In this document: piece after piece, positions 1 through 6,497 of the stretch
How positions within the stretch are numbered: position 1 is the first letter of the stretch
Layout: each line of letters starts with the position of its first letter
DNA from: an uncultured Pseudomonadota bacterium
GTDB lineage: Bacteria > Pseudomonadota > Alphaproteobacteria > Rs-D84
Length of the DNA: 6,635 nucleotides
Reading direction: 5' to 3'
Assembly (NCBI GenBank): GCA_947165555.1
Contig: CAMVAR010000039.1
Coordinates: forward strand, 1 to 6,635
Position numbers and translations under genes: made by a program
The notes under the pieces: generated by a model
What the model saw: the letters and a program-made list of their open reading frames with translations, nothing else
Databases searched by the model: none
What the model was told of the DNA's origin: nothing

Positions 1-8
1 TGGTTGAT

Positions 9-26
9 TTTAAACCTTGGTTTAAA
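9..26. repeat. Perfect 8+8 inverted repeat, operator-like
   Basis: TTTAAACC (9-16) and GGTTTAAA (19-26) are perfect inverted copies with a two-base centre. The repeat directly abuts a possible -10 box (31-26) on the minus strand, the place where a dimeric repressor often binds. It could instead be chance symmetry in AT-rich DNA. Its target gene would lie beyond the left edge. Confidence 0.4.
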
Positions 27-34
27 TTGTACCA
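26..34 (-). promoter_or_regulatory. Possible extended -10 element for a gene beyond the left edge
   Basis: On the minus strand TGGTACAAT (34-26) fits the extended -10 form TGnTATAAT with one mismatch in the hexamer. No convincing -35 is found 16-18 bases upstream. It follows the terminators and touches the inverted repeat at 9-26. Confidence 0.3.
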
Positions 35-43
35 CCAATATGT

Positions 44-66
44 AAATAAAACCCGACAAATCCGGG
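44..66 (-). terminator. Possible second, weaker terminator
   Basis: On the minus strand CCCG and CGGG (66-63 with 55-52) make a short stem with a seven-base interior, followed by TTTTATTT. The stem is only four pairs plus a G-T, so it would be weak alone. It could act as a back-up about 20 bases after the strong terminator. Confidence 0.35.
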
Positions 67-85
67 ATGAATATAATTACAACAC

Positions 86-110
86 AAAAAGGCGCAGATT
101 TTTCTGCGCC
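86..110 (-). terminator. Intrinsic terminator of the cysteine-rich protein unit
   Basis: On the minus strand GGCGCAGA and TCTGCGCC form a perfect 8-bp GC-rich stem (103-110 with 91-98) around a four-base loop, followed directly by TTTTT and a T-rich stretch. It sits 21 bases past the stop of the last gene. On the plus strand no T-run follows, so it acts in the minus direction only. Confidence 0.9.
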
Positions 111-131
111 CATATTTTCCATAAATACAAT

Positions 132-584
132 TTACCAAATATTCTCATAAAACACAGAACGAAATGCCTGGGACGTTTTTACCATATCAGCACATTTGGC
201 GGCACAATTTGATGCACAGTCGGCATCACTGCCATACGCATTTGCAAAAACCCAGTCACCAACCAATGGCGATTTCATTGAACACCAGCAATTTATACCT
301 TCGTCACTGATTGATGTAGACAAATCTTTGTTTGCCACATTTACCGTCCCAGAAATTTCATTACACGCACCAATACCACGCACATACTTTTTATTTTTTG
401 TCGATGTATAGTAATCAAAATTTACCTGAAAACTTTTATTTTCACCGGTTTCAACCGATGTACCATCGCGTTCCCGCAATAACATCGCCACAAACGAATC
501 ATCACGCAGACACATTGTAACCGCACCGGCACATAACGGCAAAAACAACAAGCCCACAAACAAAAATACTTTTAATCCTTTCAT
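132..584 (-). CDS. Exported cysteine-rich protein, downstream copy of a tandem paralogue pair
   Basis: A 150-residue protein whose ATG at 584 is preceded at eight bases by AGGGGGG. Residues 1-21 are a signal peptide (cleavage after AGA). The mature chain keeps the seven cysteines of its upstream neighbour (25, 74, 99, 101, 123, 127, 131), with CWC at 99-101 and CASNCAAKCA at 123-132, and ends FYENIW. C18 lies within the signal peptide, but LPLC is a poor lipobox, so a lipoprotein is unlikely. The two copies share the mature N-terminus almost exactly and differ most between the CWC region and the C-terminus. Both end in an aromatic-rich stretch with terminal tryptophan; this is not a convincing outer-membrane barrel signal. 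The gene is the last of the unit, 28 bases after its paralogue and about 20 bases before a strong terminator. Function is unknown. Confidence 0.78.
   Translation of the reverse strand: MKGLKVFLFVGLLFLPLCAGAVTMCLRDDSFVAMLLRERDGTSVETGENKSFQVNFDYYTSTKNKKYVRGIGACNEISGTVNVANKDLSTSISDEGINCWCSMKSPLVGDWVFANAYGSDADCASNCAAKCADMVKTSQAFRSVFYENIW
375..527. repeat. Tandem duplication segment, copy A
   Basis: This stretch and the one at 868-1020 are the same length (153 bases) with about 13 mismatches counted by eye and no gap. It encodes the conserved mature N-terminus of the two paralogous exported proteins. Sequence outside it is clearly less similar. Confidence 0.85.
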
Positions 585-612
585 TTTATTTACCCCCCTG
601 ATATAATTTTTT

Positions 613-1077
613 TTACCACGAACCTTCGTAAAATGCGGTCCTGAACGTTACATCAATTTGCACGTTGTCCGCACATTTCTGGGCACAGCCCGACGCACAG
701 GCCGTATCATCGTCATATTCCATCGCATAAACGAAATAGCCAGACAATGGTGACGTCATCCTGCACCAGCAATTTACACCCGTCGCCGCGATGGCGGTTT
801 CATTATCTGTATCCAATTCTTTGTCCACAACATTCACCGTTCCGGCCACATCATTACACGTCCCCATACCACGAACATACTTTTTGTTTTTTGTTGATGT
901 ATAGTAATCAAAATTTACCTGAAAATTTTTATTTTCACTGGTTTCAACCGATGTACCATCACGGTCACGCAACAACATTACCACAAACGAATCGTCACGC
1001 AGGCACATTGTAACCGCACCAACCGATGAAACAATTCCCAACACACAAAATGTAAAAATGCCGAAAATCTTGTTCAT
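613..1077 (-). CDS. Exported cysteine-rich protein, upstream copy of a tandem paralogue pair
   Basis: A 154-residue protein from the ATG at 1077. I prefer this start to a frame extension to 1122 because GGGGTGG lies six bases upstream and the residues after it form a normal signal peptide (about 1-21, cleavage after VGA). The mature part has seven cysteines (25, 74, 103, 105, 127, 131, 135), including a CWC pair and a CASGCAQKCA helix-like C-x3-C-x3-C motif, and it ends in EGSW. It is clearly paralogous to the gene at 584-132: residues 21-74 differ at only about six positions, while the C-terminal half diverges and carries four extra residues (near 90-97). An odd number of mature cysteines leaves one unpaired thiol, which might allow dimers. 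I know no characterised function for this family. The gene follows the 283-residue protein with a one-base gap. Confidence 0.78.
   Translation of the reverse strand: MNKIFGIFTFCVLGIVSSVGAVTMCLRDDSFVVMLLRDRDGTSVETSENKNFQVNFDYYTSTKNKKYVRGMGTCNDVAGTVNVVDKELDTDNETAIAATGVNCWCRMTSPLSGYFVYAMEYDDDTACASGCAQKCADNVQIDVTFRTAFYEGSW
868..1020. repeat. Tandem duplication segment, copy B
   Basis: The partner of 375-527, offset by 493 bases, in the same orientation. The offset corresponds to one gene plus spacer, as expected from duplication of a whole gene followed by divergence of the back half or by gene conversion of the front half. Confidence 0.85.
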
Positions 1078-1078
1078 A

Positions 1079-1930
1079 CTAATCCACCCCATGATAAATA
1101 TTGTTATCTGAATCGCGCACATTCAACGCATCATCATCTGCACCTGGCAACATGTTCAAATAACATACATCGCCGTTGTCGAAACCGAAATTCAACGCCT
1201 TGTCTGTTATTTTATCTCTATAAATTGGCCACGATAATTGTTGATTGTCATATCTTGCACGTAACGTTGTTACGCCGGCATTACACAAACGCTGGGGGGT
1301 GCATACGGATGCCATATCATCACCCATATACTTACGACACAAATCCACGTCATTATTAAAATCGGAATATCCAACAAAACTTGTTCCTTCGGCCCCACAG
1401 GCTTCATCAAACGGTCGCAAGAACGACGTTGCCGGATTTGTCGTATGGTAATTTGTCGGACAATCCGACACCGGGTAATTTGCACACCCCGTTGCGGTTG
1501 GATACTGCGTCGGACCACACTTGGCGGTTACCTTAGACATCAGGTATAAAATATCCTGACGGCTAACATATTCTTCATATCCAGACAAACATTCACCATG
1601 ATATGTCATATCAAATGTTTTATACGAATTCGATAATGATTCGGCATAAAATCCGGAATCGCATCCGCCGGTGGCATACGACTTGCACGTATTATTGTGC
1701 CAATACTGACCAACCCCACATCCATTGGAATCACGTGTTTGATACATAAATGCCCTGTCAATTGGAAACGCGGTGTATCCAGACAAACATTCACCCATTG
1801 TTGTACCAACAATTGTATTAACCGGAACATTTGTCGTTACCGGAATATAATATCCATTTTCACATGTTGCGGCCGCCAGGTTCCGACCAACGATACATAT
1901 AATCAAAACCAATAAATATTTCCTTAACAT
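1079..1930 (-). CDS. Exported cysteine-rich repeat protein of unknown function
   Basis: A 283-residue protein starting with a signal peptide (hydrophobic 5-15, cleavage near A20/A21), so it is exported; 14 cysteines remain in the mature chain. The first part is repetitive. Cysteines at 23, 48, 71, 82 and 90 recur at 90, 114, 138, 149 and 157, a period of 66-67 residues, each unit opening C-x2-G-[YF]-Y and containing the shared string GECLSGY. A third, shortened unit starts at C157 and stops near C178. The C-terminal part (about 198-283) is a separate module with C198, C210, C216 and C256 and the end NNIYHGVD. Disulfide-stapled repeats suggest an extracellular or outer-surface role, but I recognise no family with known function. 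The start has a GGGGG tract five bases upstream and a promoter about 40 bases further up. Its TAG stop is one base before the next gene, so the two are probably co-translated. Confidence 0.8.
   Translation of the reverse strand: MLRKYLLVLIICIVGRNLAAATCENGYYIPVTTNVPVNTIVGTTMGECLSGYTAFPIDRAFMYQTRDSNGCGVGQYWHNNTCKSYATGGCDSGFYAESLSNSYKTFDMTYHGECLSGYEEYVSRQDILYLMSKVTAKCGPTQYPTATGCANYPVSDCPTNYHTTNPATSFLRPFDEACGAEGTSFVGYSDFNNDVDLCRKYMGDDMASVCTPQRLCNAGVTTLRARYDNQQLSWPIYRDKITDKALNFGFDNGDVCYLNMLPGADDDALNVRDSDNNIYHGVD
1578..1795. repeat. Internal repeat in the 283-residue protein gene
   Basis: A 20-base string at 1578-1597 is repeated exactly at 1776-1795, 198 bases (66 codons) apart; both encode GECLSGY plus the codon boundary. 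It marks the two 67-residue cysteine units at the DNA level and shows they arose by internal duplication. Confidence 0.75.
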
Positions 1931-1972
1931 ACATTCCCCCGGGATTGTTCAAACCCACAAAATTCTTCGCAA

Positions 1973-2001
1973 ATTGTATCACCGATTAAGAATAAACGCA
2001 A
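1973..2001 (-). promoter_or_regulatory. Promoter of the cysteine-rich protein unit
   Basis: On the minus strand TTGCGT (2001-1996) and TACAAT (1978-1973) are separated by exactly 17 bases, and TGA precedes the -10 to make an extended -10. The -10 matches five of six consensus bases and the -35 three of six. A start near 1966 would give a leader of about 35 bases before the ATG at 1930. It lies in the 90-base gap after ftsK, where I see no terminator, so readthrough from ftsK may add to expression. Confidence 0.6.
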
Positions 2002-2020
2002 GTGTTTTATACGCATCACA

Positions 2021-4273
2021 TTACAAGATATGGCGTTTGCCGTTGACATCGGCGGCACTGACAATACCTTCTTCTTCCATTCTTTCCATTAAACTGGCGG
2101 CCTGGTTATAGCCAATACGCAAACGACGTTGTATGTATGATGTCGTTGGTTTTTTATCACGCAAAACATACTCTTTGGCCTGGGCATACAAATCTTCATC
2201 TTTATTCCCACTGTTGCCCGCCGCCACCGCAACCGTACCGGCGCCACCTTCGCCATCGGCGGTAACACCATCAACATATTGTGGCGCACCCTGGGCCCGC
2301 AAAAAATCCCCTATGCGTTGTAATTCGTCGTTATCAATCAATGCGGCATGTATACGCACCGGCACACGTCCGGCCTCGCTAAACAACATATCACCTTTGT
2401 CTAATAAATTTTCGGCACCTTTTTCACCCAATGACGTCATAGAATCAACCATACTGCGCGCCTGGAAAGAAATACGCGTTGGGAAATTCGCCTTGATAAC
2501 ACCGGTAATAATTGTCGCGTCCGGACGTTGCGTCGCCATAACCAGGTGAATACCAGCGGCACGTGCCTTTTGCGCAATACGTTGGACACAGGCCTCGACC
2601 TCTTTACGGGCAACGCCCATCAAATCTGCGACCTCGTCAATAATTATGACAATATACGACATATCCGACAAATCAACCGCCTGGGTTTCAAATAATAATT
2701 CACCGGTCTCTGGGTCGGTACCAACTGGAACCTGACGCGTAACGGTTTCACCGGCGGCACGTTTTTTTGCAACCGTATCATTATATTGTTCAATATTTTG
2801 CGCATTCAAAATCTGTAATTGCTTATACCGGTCATCCATTTCGCGCACCGCCCATTTCAGCGCATTTACCGCCGGCACCGGGTCCAGCTTTACAATTGGT
2901 GTTATCAAATGTGGAATGTCATCCCAAAATCCAAAATCAACACCTTTTGGGTCAATAATCATCAATTTGCATTTGTCTGGACTAAAATGATAAACAATTG
3001 ACGTAATAATCGATTGCACAAACACAGATTTCCCCGTACCAGTACGCCCTGCAACCAACATATGCGGCATTTTCGCCAAATCAAAATACATCGGATTGCC
3101 GCCAATATCAACACCCAATGCCAACGGTATTTTATATTTAGAATTTACAAACGCATCGTTTTCAACCAAGCCCCTAAACCGCACAACTTGACGACTAAGG
3201 TTGACCATTTCCACACCGATTAATTCTGTACGCGGAATATGCGCAATACGAATACGTTCGGTTGCCATGGCACGTGTCATATCACTGACCGTTTTGTTAA
3301 CATCAACCATCTTGGTACCACTATCCGGCTTAAACTCGTACAATGTAACAATCGGCCCCGGTCGTATTCCTGTAACATGGCCATTAACCTTGTATTCGGC
3401 AAAGTGCGTTTCCAACAATGACGCCTGGCGTTTTAATTCGGGGGTAACAACATTTTTACCAAAATTAGATTGTTCCAAAAATTCCGGGTCTGGCAATTCA
3501 TATTCATGCACTTCACCGTTATCATAGGTCGTATCACCTTGTACATCAATGCGCCGCCGGGTTGACCGCCGTTTGGTTTTTGCGGTGGTTGATTTTATAA
3601 CATCTTCGGATTCTTCTTCTGTATCTTCTTCTGCGTCATCTTGTTCATCTGGCTCTTCACCCGACAATGGTTTAGCCAAATGAAACGCGCTTAAAATCCA
3701 CCGCAACACACGATAAAAATTTCGCCACACCATCCCTATATCAGACCATGTTATATGCAATAGCACGCCACCAAGAACCAAAAACACCGCAATACAACAT
3801 GCCCCAACCAACACCGATGATATACCCATAATTCCATACAAATCAGATGCTGCAATCGCCCCCAACATTCCACCAAATGTTCCACGTGGTGCAATAATAC
3901 CAAAACCCGCCGCCCCAACACAAACAGCAACAAATCCACGCAGAAAATTATATTCTGGCAATGCAACATCGTCTTCGCCCCGCCCCCGCAACATGCACAT
4001 GCCGCACCGTACAACACACAACAGCAAAAACAGCCCCGGCACAAACCCAACGGCATAGCGCAACAATCCAACCATGTTACCAATTAATCCCTGGGTTCCA
4101 AAATTACTGGCCGTTAAAACACCATCTAAATATGGATTATAAAACAAATATGCGATAAGCAATACAATCCCTATTGCCAATACAACAACACCACATATCT
4201 TAACAGATATATTTTTTAATGCCCCCGAAACACTTTCGGGTAAAAATCTAGATTGTCTTTCCATACGCGCCAT
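2021..4273 (-). CDS. ftsK: DNA translocase FtsK
   Basis: A 750-residue protein with the full FtsK layout. Four transmembrane segments occupy about 25-46, 63-88, 110-128 and 148-174. A short linker (about 200-260) carries a strongly acidic run (205-224) followed by a basic run (RRSTRRR). The alpha/beta RecA-like motor follows, with Walker A GRTGTGKS (409-416), Walker B IVIIIDEVADLM (541-552), TQRPD (581-585) and GAENLLDKGDML (619-630). The gamma winged-helix domain (about 691-750, with GYNQAASLMERMEEEGIVS) normally reads KOPS sites. FtsK is anchored at the division septum and pumps chromosome ends apart for XerCD-dif resolution. Length is normal for alphaproteobacterial members. One oddity: the usual DSRTIL reads DSMTSL (610-615). 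The start is uncertain: neither the ATG at 4273 nor the one at 4264 has a Shine-Dalgarno sequence. A possible extended -10 overlaps 4273, so a leaderless message from 4264 is conceivable. Confidence 0.95.
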   Translation of the reverse strand: MARMERQSRFLPESVSGALKNISVKICGVVVLAIGIVLLIAYLFYNPYLDGVLTASNFGTQGLIGNMVGLLRYAVGFVPGLFLLLCVVRCGMCMLRGRGEDDVALPEYNFLRGFVAVCVGAAGFGIIAPRGTFGGMLGAIAASDLYGIMGISSVLVGACCIAVFLVLGGVLLHITWSDIGMVWRNFYRVLRWILSAFHLAKPLSGEEPDEQDDAEEDTEEESEDVIKSTTAKTKRRSTRRRIDVQGDTTYDNGEVHEYELPDPEFLEQSNFGKNVVTPELKRQASLLETHFAEYKVNGHVTGIRPGPIVTLYEFKPDSGTKMVDVNKTVSDMTRAMATERIRIAHIPRTELIGVEMVNLSRQVVRFRGLVENDAFVNSKYKIPLALGVDIGGNPMYFDLAKMPHMLVAGRTGTGKSVFVQSIITSIVYHFSPDKCKLMIIDPKGVDFGFWDDIPHLITPIVKLDPVPAVNALKWAVREMDDRYKQLQILNAQNIEQYNDTVAKKRAAGETVTRQVPVGTDPETGELLFETQAVDLSDMSYIVIIIDEVADLMGVARKEVEACVQRIAQKARAAGIHLVMATQRPDATIITGVIKANFPTRISFQARSMVDSMTSLGEKGAENLLDKGDMLFSEAGRVPVRIHAALIDNDELQRIGDFLRAQGAPQYVDGVTADGEGGAGTVAVAAGNSGNKDEDLYAQAKEYVLRDKKPTTSYIQRRLRIGYNQAASLMERMEEEGIVSAADVNGKRHIL

Positions 4274-4280
4274 TGTATCA
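4272..4280 (-). promoter_or_regulatory. Possible extended -10 overlapping the ftsK start
   Basis: On the minus strand TGATACAAT (4280-4272) is identical over nine bases to the extended -10 of the promoter at 1981-1973 and overlaps the first ATG of ftsK. The -35 region is poor. If used, transcription would begin at or just before the ATG at 4264, giving a leaderless message; chance similarity is equally possible. Confidence 0.28.
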
Positions 4281-4311
4281 CAAATTTATACAAAATAACA
4301 GTCCCCAAAAT

Positions 4312-4968
4312 TTATTTTGCACGTTGCATCATCAGGGCCCGTACCAGATTTGCACAAACCACCCCAATAAACGCACCTAAAATCACATCCGACGGCCAAT
4401 GCGCACCCGCACATATACGCGACACCCCAATTACAATCGCCAATGACCAATAAAACCAACGCGCCCGTGGGGCCAACATTCCAATCATGGTCAAACCCGC
4501 AAATGATACCATCGTATGCCCCGACGGCATAGAATTATACAACCAATCAACCGACGGTGGAAAGAACCCGTAAATATGCGCCAGTCCATCATAAAACAAC
4601 ACCGGTCGTGCACGACCAATTAATACCTTGGCAATGCCGCCTATGCCGGCCGATAACAATACTGCACAAAAGACCCAGAACGCATAACTGGACCGCACCT
4701 TGGCATACACATTCAACAAACCACCCGAATTTTCACGCAACAATTTACGTATATAAAAAACAATAACAACAAAAAATGACACACAAATCCATACCTTGGC
4801 CCCCAAAATACCCGCCATCACATGCCATATTTTCCAATTAAATTGTCGCAGAAAATTTGCAACCGGAATATCAAACCAAAAAACCCCGGCAAAAACCAAG
4901 GCGACGATGCACAATGTTGCCAACAACAACCGCCCCCATTTTAACACCCCATTTTTAATAAAACACAT
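4312..4968 (-). CDS. PAP2-family integral membrane phosphatase
   Basis: A 218-residue protein starting at the ATG at 4968. That start lies one base after the stop of the S41-like gene and has AGAAGGA seven bases upstream; a 16-codon extension to 5016 would lie inside the upstream gene. All three PAP2 phosphatase signatures are intact: K-x6-RP (K114 to R121-P122, KVLIGRARP), PSGH at 148-151 and SR-x5-H-x3-D (S183-R184, H190, D194). H190 is the expected phosphohistidine nucleophile. About six hydrophobic segments (near 13-33, 59-73, 95-113, 152-166, 171-185, 195-212) place it in the inner membrane, probably with the active site facing the periplasm. Family members dephosphorylate undecaprenyl pyrophosphate, phosphatidylglycerophosphate or lipid A. 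Sequence alone does not choose between BcrC/UppP-like, PgpB-like and LpxE-like roles. Between a periplasmic protein and FtsK, a lipid-carrier or envelope role is plausible. Stop-to-start spacing suggests translational coupling. Confidence 0.9.
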   Translation of the reverse strand: MCFIKNGVLKWGRLLLATLCIVALVFAGVFWFDIPVANFLRQFNWKIWHVMAGILGAKVWICVSFFVVIVFYIRKLLRENSGGLLNVYAKVRSSYAFWVFCAVLLSAGIGGIAKVLIGRARPVLFYDGLAHIYGFFPPSVDWLYNSMPSGHTMVSFAGLTMIGMLAPRARWFYWSLAIVIGVSRICAGAHWPSDVILGAFIGVVCANLVRALMMQRAK

Positions 4969-4969
4969 C

Positions 4970-6493
4970 TTATAATCCTTCTGATATATTAAGCAGTCTG
5001 TTATAAACCGTACCATCGGTCAATAACTTAACCGCAACCGATAACGACACGGCGTCTTCATCGGTGCCACTTGTAATTGTGGGGCAACCACGACGCACGG
5101 ATTCGGGTGCAACATCCGGTTCGGCATTAAAATCACGCGCCCGAAAATCATTATTAACAACATTCAAGAAAAACGCATTTTGTTGCCCAGATGTACGAAT
5201 ATTTGACAAACACACAACCGGAAATACACCACGCCCATCAATTTTACGCCCCTTTCCGGTTTTAATAGAGTTATTCATAACTTCTAACATACCACCATCT
5301 TGTAAATCCAACTGGGTTGCAATACGGGCATTTCCCGCGGTTGGTGTTCCAATCAGAACACCACGGCCATTTTCATAAAACGCGGTTGCAATTGCTTCGG
5401 CGGTACCACGTGTGGTATTTGACACAATAAGCACAACCGGCGCGCCTGTTAACGCATCACCGGCCGGTACGACCTCTAATTCGGCACCGGCGGTCTGGAC
5501 AATACGCATTACCGGCCGCGCACCCAAAAAGAGCCCCGCTAATTTTGCCGCGGCCCTTTCATCGTCACCAGATGCGGTTCGCAAATCTAAAATAATACCG
5601 GATAAATTCGTATGTTTATTCAATGCCTCGGCAATAATAGCAACGGCATTATCAGAAACCTTGTTCACAATAATTTCCATAATACCACCATTGTTATCGT
5701 CCAGAAACACAATATCCGCATCCGCCACAACCATTGTTGCCCGACGCACAACAACACGACGCGCCCCAGCCGGTGTCGCCAAACCCAATTTTAATGTCCC
5801 CGAATTAAAACCTGACATCATTGATGCCATTGTTGCATCATCAATTTGCGGAACCGGCACACCATTAATTTCAACAATTAAATCACCCGGCGATACCCCC
5901 GCCATGTCCGCCGGCGCCCCCTTGTAAATACCGGTTACACGAAAATTTCCGTCTTGTTCGCGTGCGCCTTCGATACCAACAATTGTCAACAATCGACCAT
6001 CGTGCAAAATTTCATCACTTTTCGAATAAACATATCGACCATTTTCATCTATGCCCCGCATTAAACTGTCTACGACGGCCCGATATATTTCAACCATATT
6101 TGCGGCATTCAATGTTGCATCACGTTCACGAATTTTCAAAACCAACGCGGTGGTAATTTCACCAAACGCATGCCAATCACGTGGGGCCGGCCGCGGATAA
6201 TTTGCAATAATCGAATCACGCCAAACCAATACCACACGTTCATCGGTCGCGGCAATGTGCGCATTCGAATTCAAATTTTCCAGACTTTCAATCGCAACGT
6301 TAATATTTTTACCCCCCCATTGTACCCCATCCAGTTTTTCATAGATATCGGCAAAACCTTTGGACATTTCAACAACGTTTATCCCATTTTGCACCGTTTC
6401 ATTATCAAAAAACAAACTGTCAGCCATCGCCCCACGCACAATCGTGGCCACCGCAAAGCACAATCCGAAAATAAATTTTACCGCCATTCTCAT
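4970..6493 (-). CDS. Exported PDZ-containing S41 (CtpA/Prc-like) protein, predicted catalytically inactive
   Basis: A 507-residue protein from the ATG at 6493, chosen because a G8 tract sits 4 bases upstream; the longer reading to 6580 would run into the SecF-like tail, and the ATG two codons further in (6487) is also possible. Residues 1-24 are a signal peptide with an A-M-A cleavage site before D25, so it should act in the periplasm. A helical N-terminal region (25-165) leads to a PDZ domain (about 166-253, with GAPADMAGVSPGDLIVEING) and an S41 fold: ILDLR at 301-305, AEAIATAF at 365-372, and GRGVFP near 420-425. Aligned without gaps to Prc/CtpA, the serine nucleophile position is G363 and the lysine 25 residues later is N388. 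The glutamine of the usual GKGxVQ is also absent, and the NPGG oxyanion loop reads TASGDD. By family rules it cannot cleave peptides and may be a scaffold or peptide-binding regulator. The roughly 80-residue C-terminal tail has one cysteine pair. Its end overlaps the ribosome site of the PAP2 gene. Confidence 0.85.
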   Translation of the reverse strand: MRMAVKFIFGLCFAVATIVRGAMADSLFFDNETVQNGINVVEMSKGFADIYEKLDGVQWGGKNINVAIESLENLNSNAHIAATDERVVLVWRDSIIANYPRPAPRDWHAFGEITTALVLKIRERDATLNAANMVEIYRAVVDSLMRGIDENGRYVYSKSDEILHDGRLLTIVGIEGAREQDGNFRVTGIYKGAPADMAGVSPGDLIVEINGVPVPQIDDATMASMMSGFNSGTLKLGLATPAGARRVVVRRATMVVADADIVFLDDNNGGIMEIIVNKVSDNAVAIIAEALNKHTNLSGIILDLRTASGDDERAAAKLAGLFLGARPVMRIVQTAGAELEVVPAGDALTGAPVVLIVSNTTRGTAEAIATAFYENGRGVLIGTPTAGNARIATQLDLQDGGMLEVMNNSIKTGKGRKIDGRGVFPVVCLSNIRTSGQQNAFFLNVVNNDFRARDFNAEPDVAPESVRRGCPTITSGTDEDAVSLSVAVKLLTDGTVYNRLLNISEGL

Positions 6494-6497
6494 CTTT

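Noticed and set aside
27..212. Plus-strand open frame of 61 codons at the left end
   Set aside because: It crosses the terminator and runs antisense into the last gene, with no ribosome site or recognisable motif.
132..584. Lipoprotein reading of the last gene because of C18
   Set aside because: LPLC does not fit a lipobox, the paralogue lacks a cysteine at that place, and a normal cleavage site follows at A21.
132..1077. Insertion sequence as the origin of the direct repeats at 375-527 and 868-1020
   Set aside because: No transposase, terminal inverted repeats or target duplications; both copies code for the same domain in frame, so gene duplication explains them.
1078..1122. Longer start of the upstream paralogue at 1122
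   Set aside because: It lies inside the preceding gene and adds 15 residues before a complete signal peptide; the ATG at 1077 has GGGGTGG at proper spacing.
132..1930. Toxin or antimicrobial peptide operon
   Set aside because: Small cysteine-rich exported proteins invite the idea, but there is no immunity gene, leader-peptidase motif, dedicated exporter or known toxin motif.
2133..2549. Plus-strand open frame of 138 codons
   Set aside because: Antisense to the conserved C-terminal part of ftsK, without recognisable motifs or start signals.
3751..4083. Minus-strand open frame of 110 codons rich in Cys and Leu
   Set aside because: It is another frame of the ftsK membrane region; the hydrophobic look comes from the overlapping transmembrane codons.
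5412..5927. Plus-strand open frame of 171 codons
   Set aside because: It lies wholly antisense to the PDZ/S41-like gene, has no ribosome site I can see and shows a low-complexity Ser/Thr/Ala/Pro composition typical of an antisense shadow.
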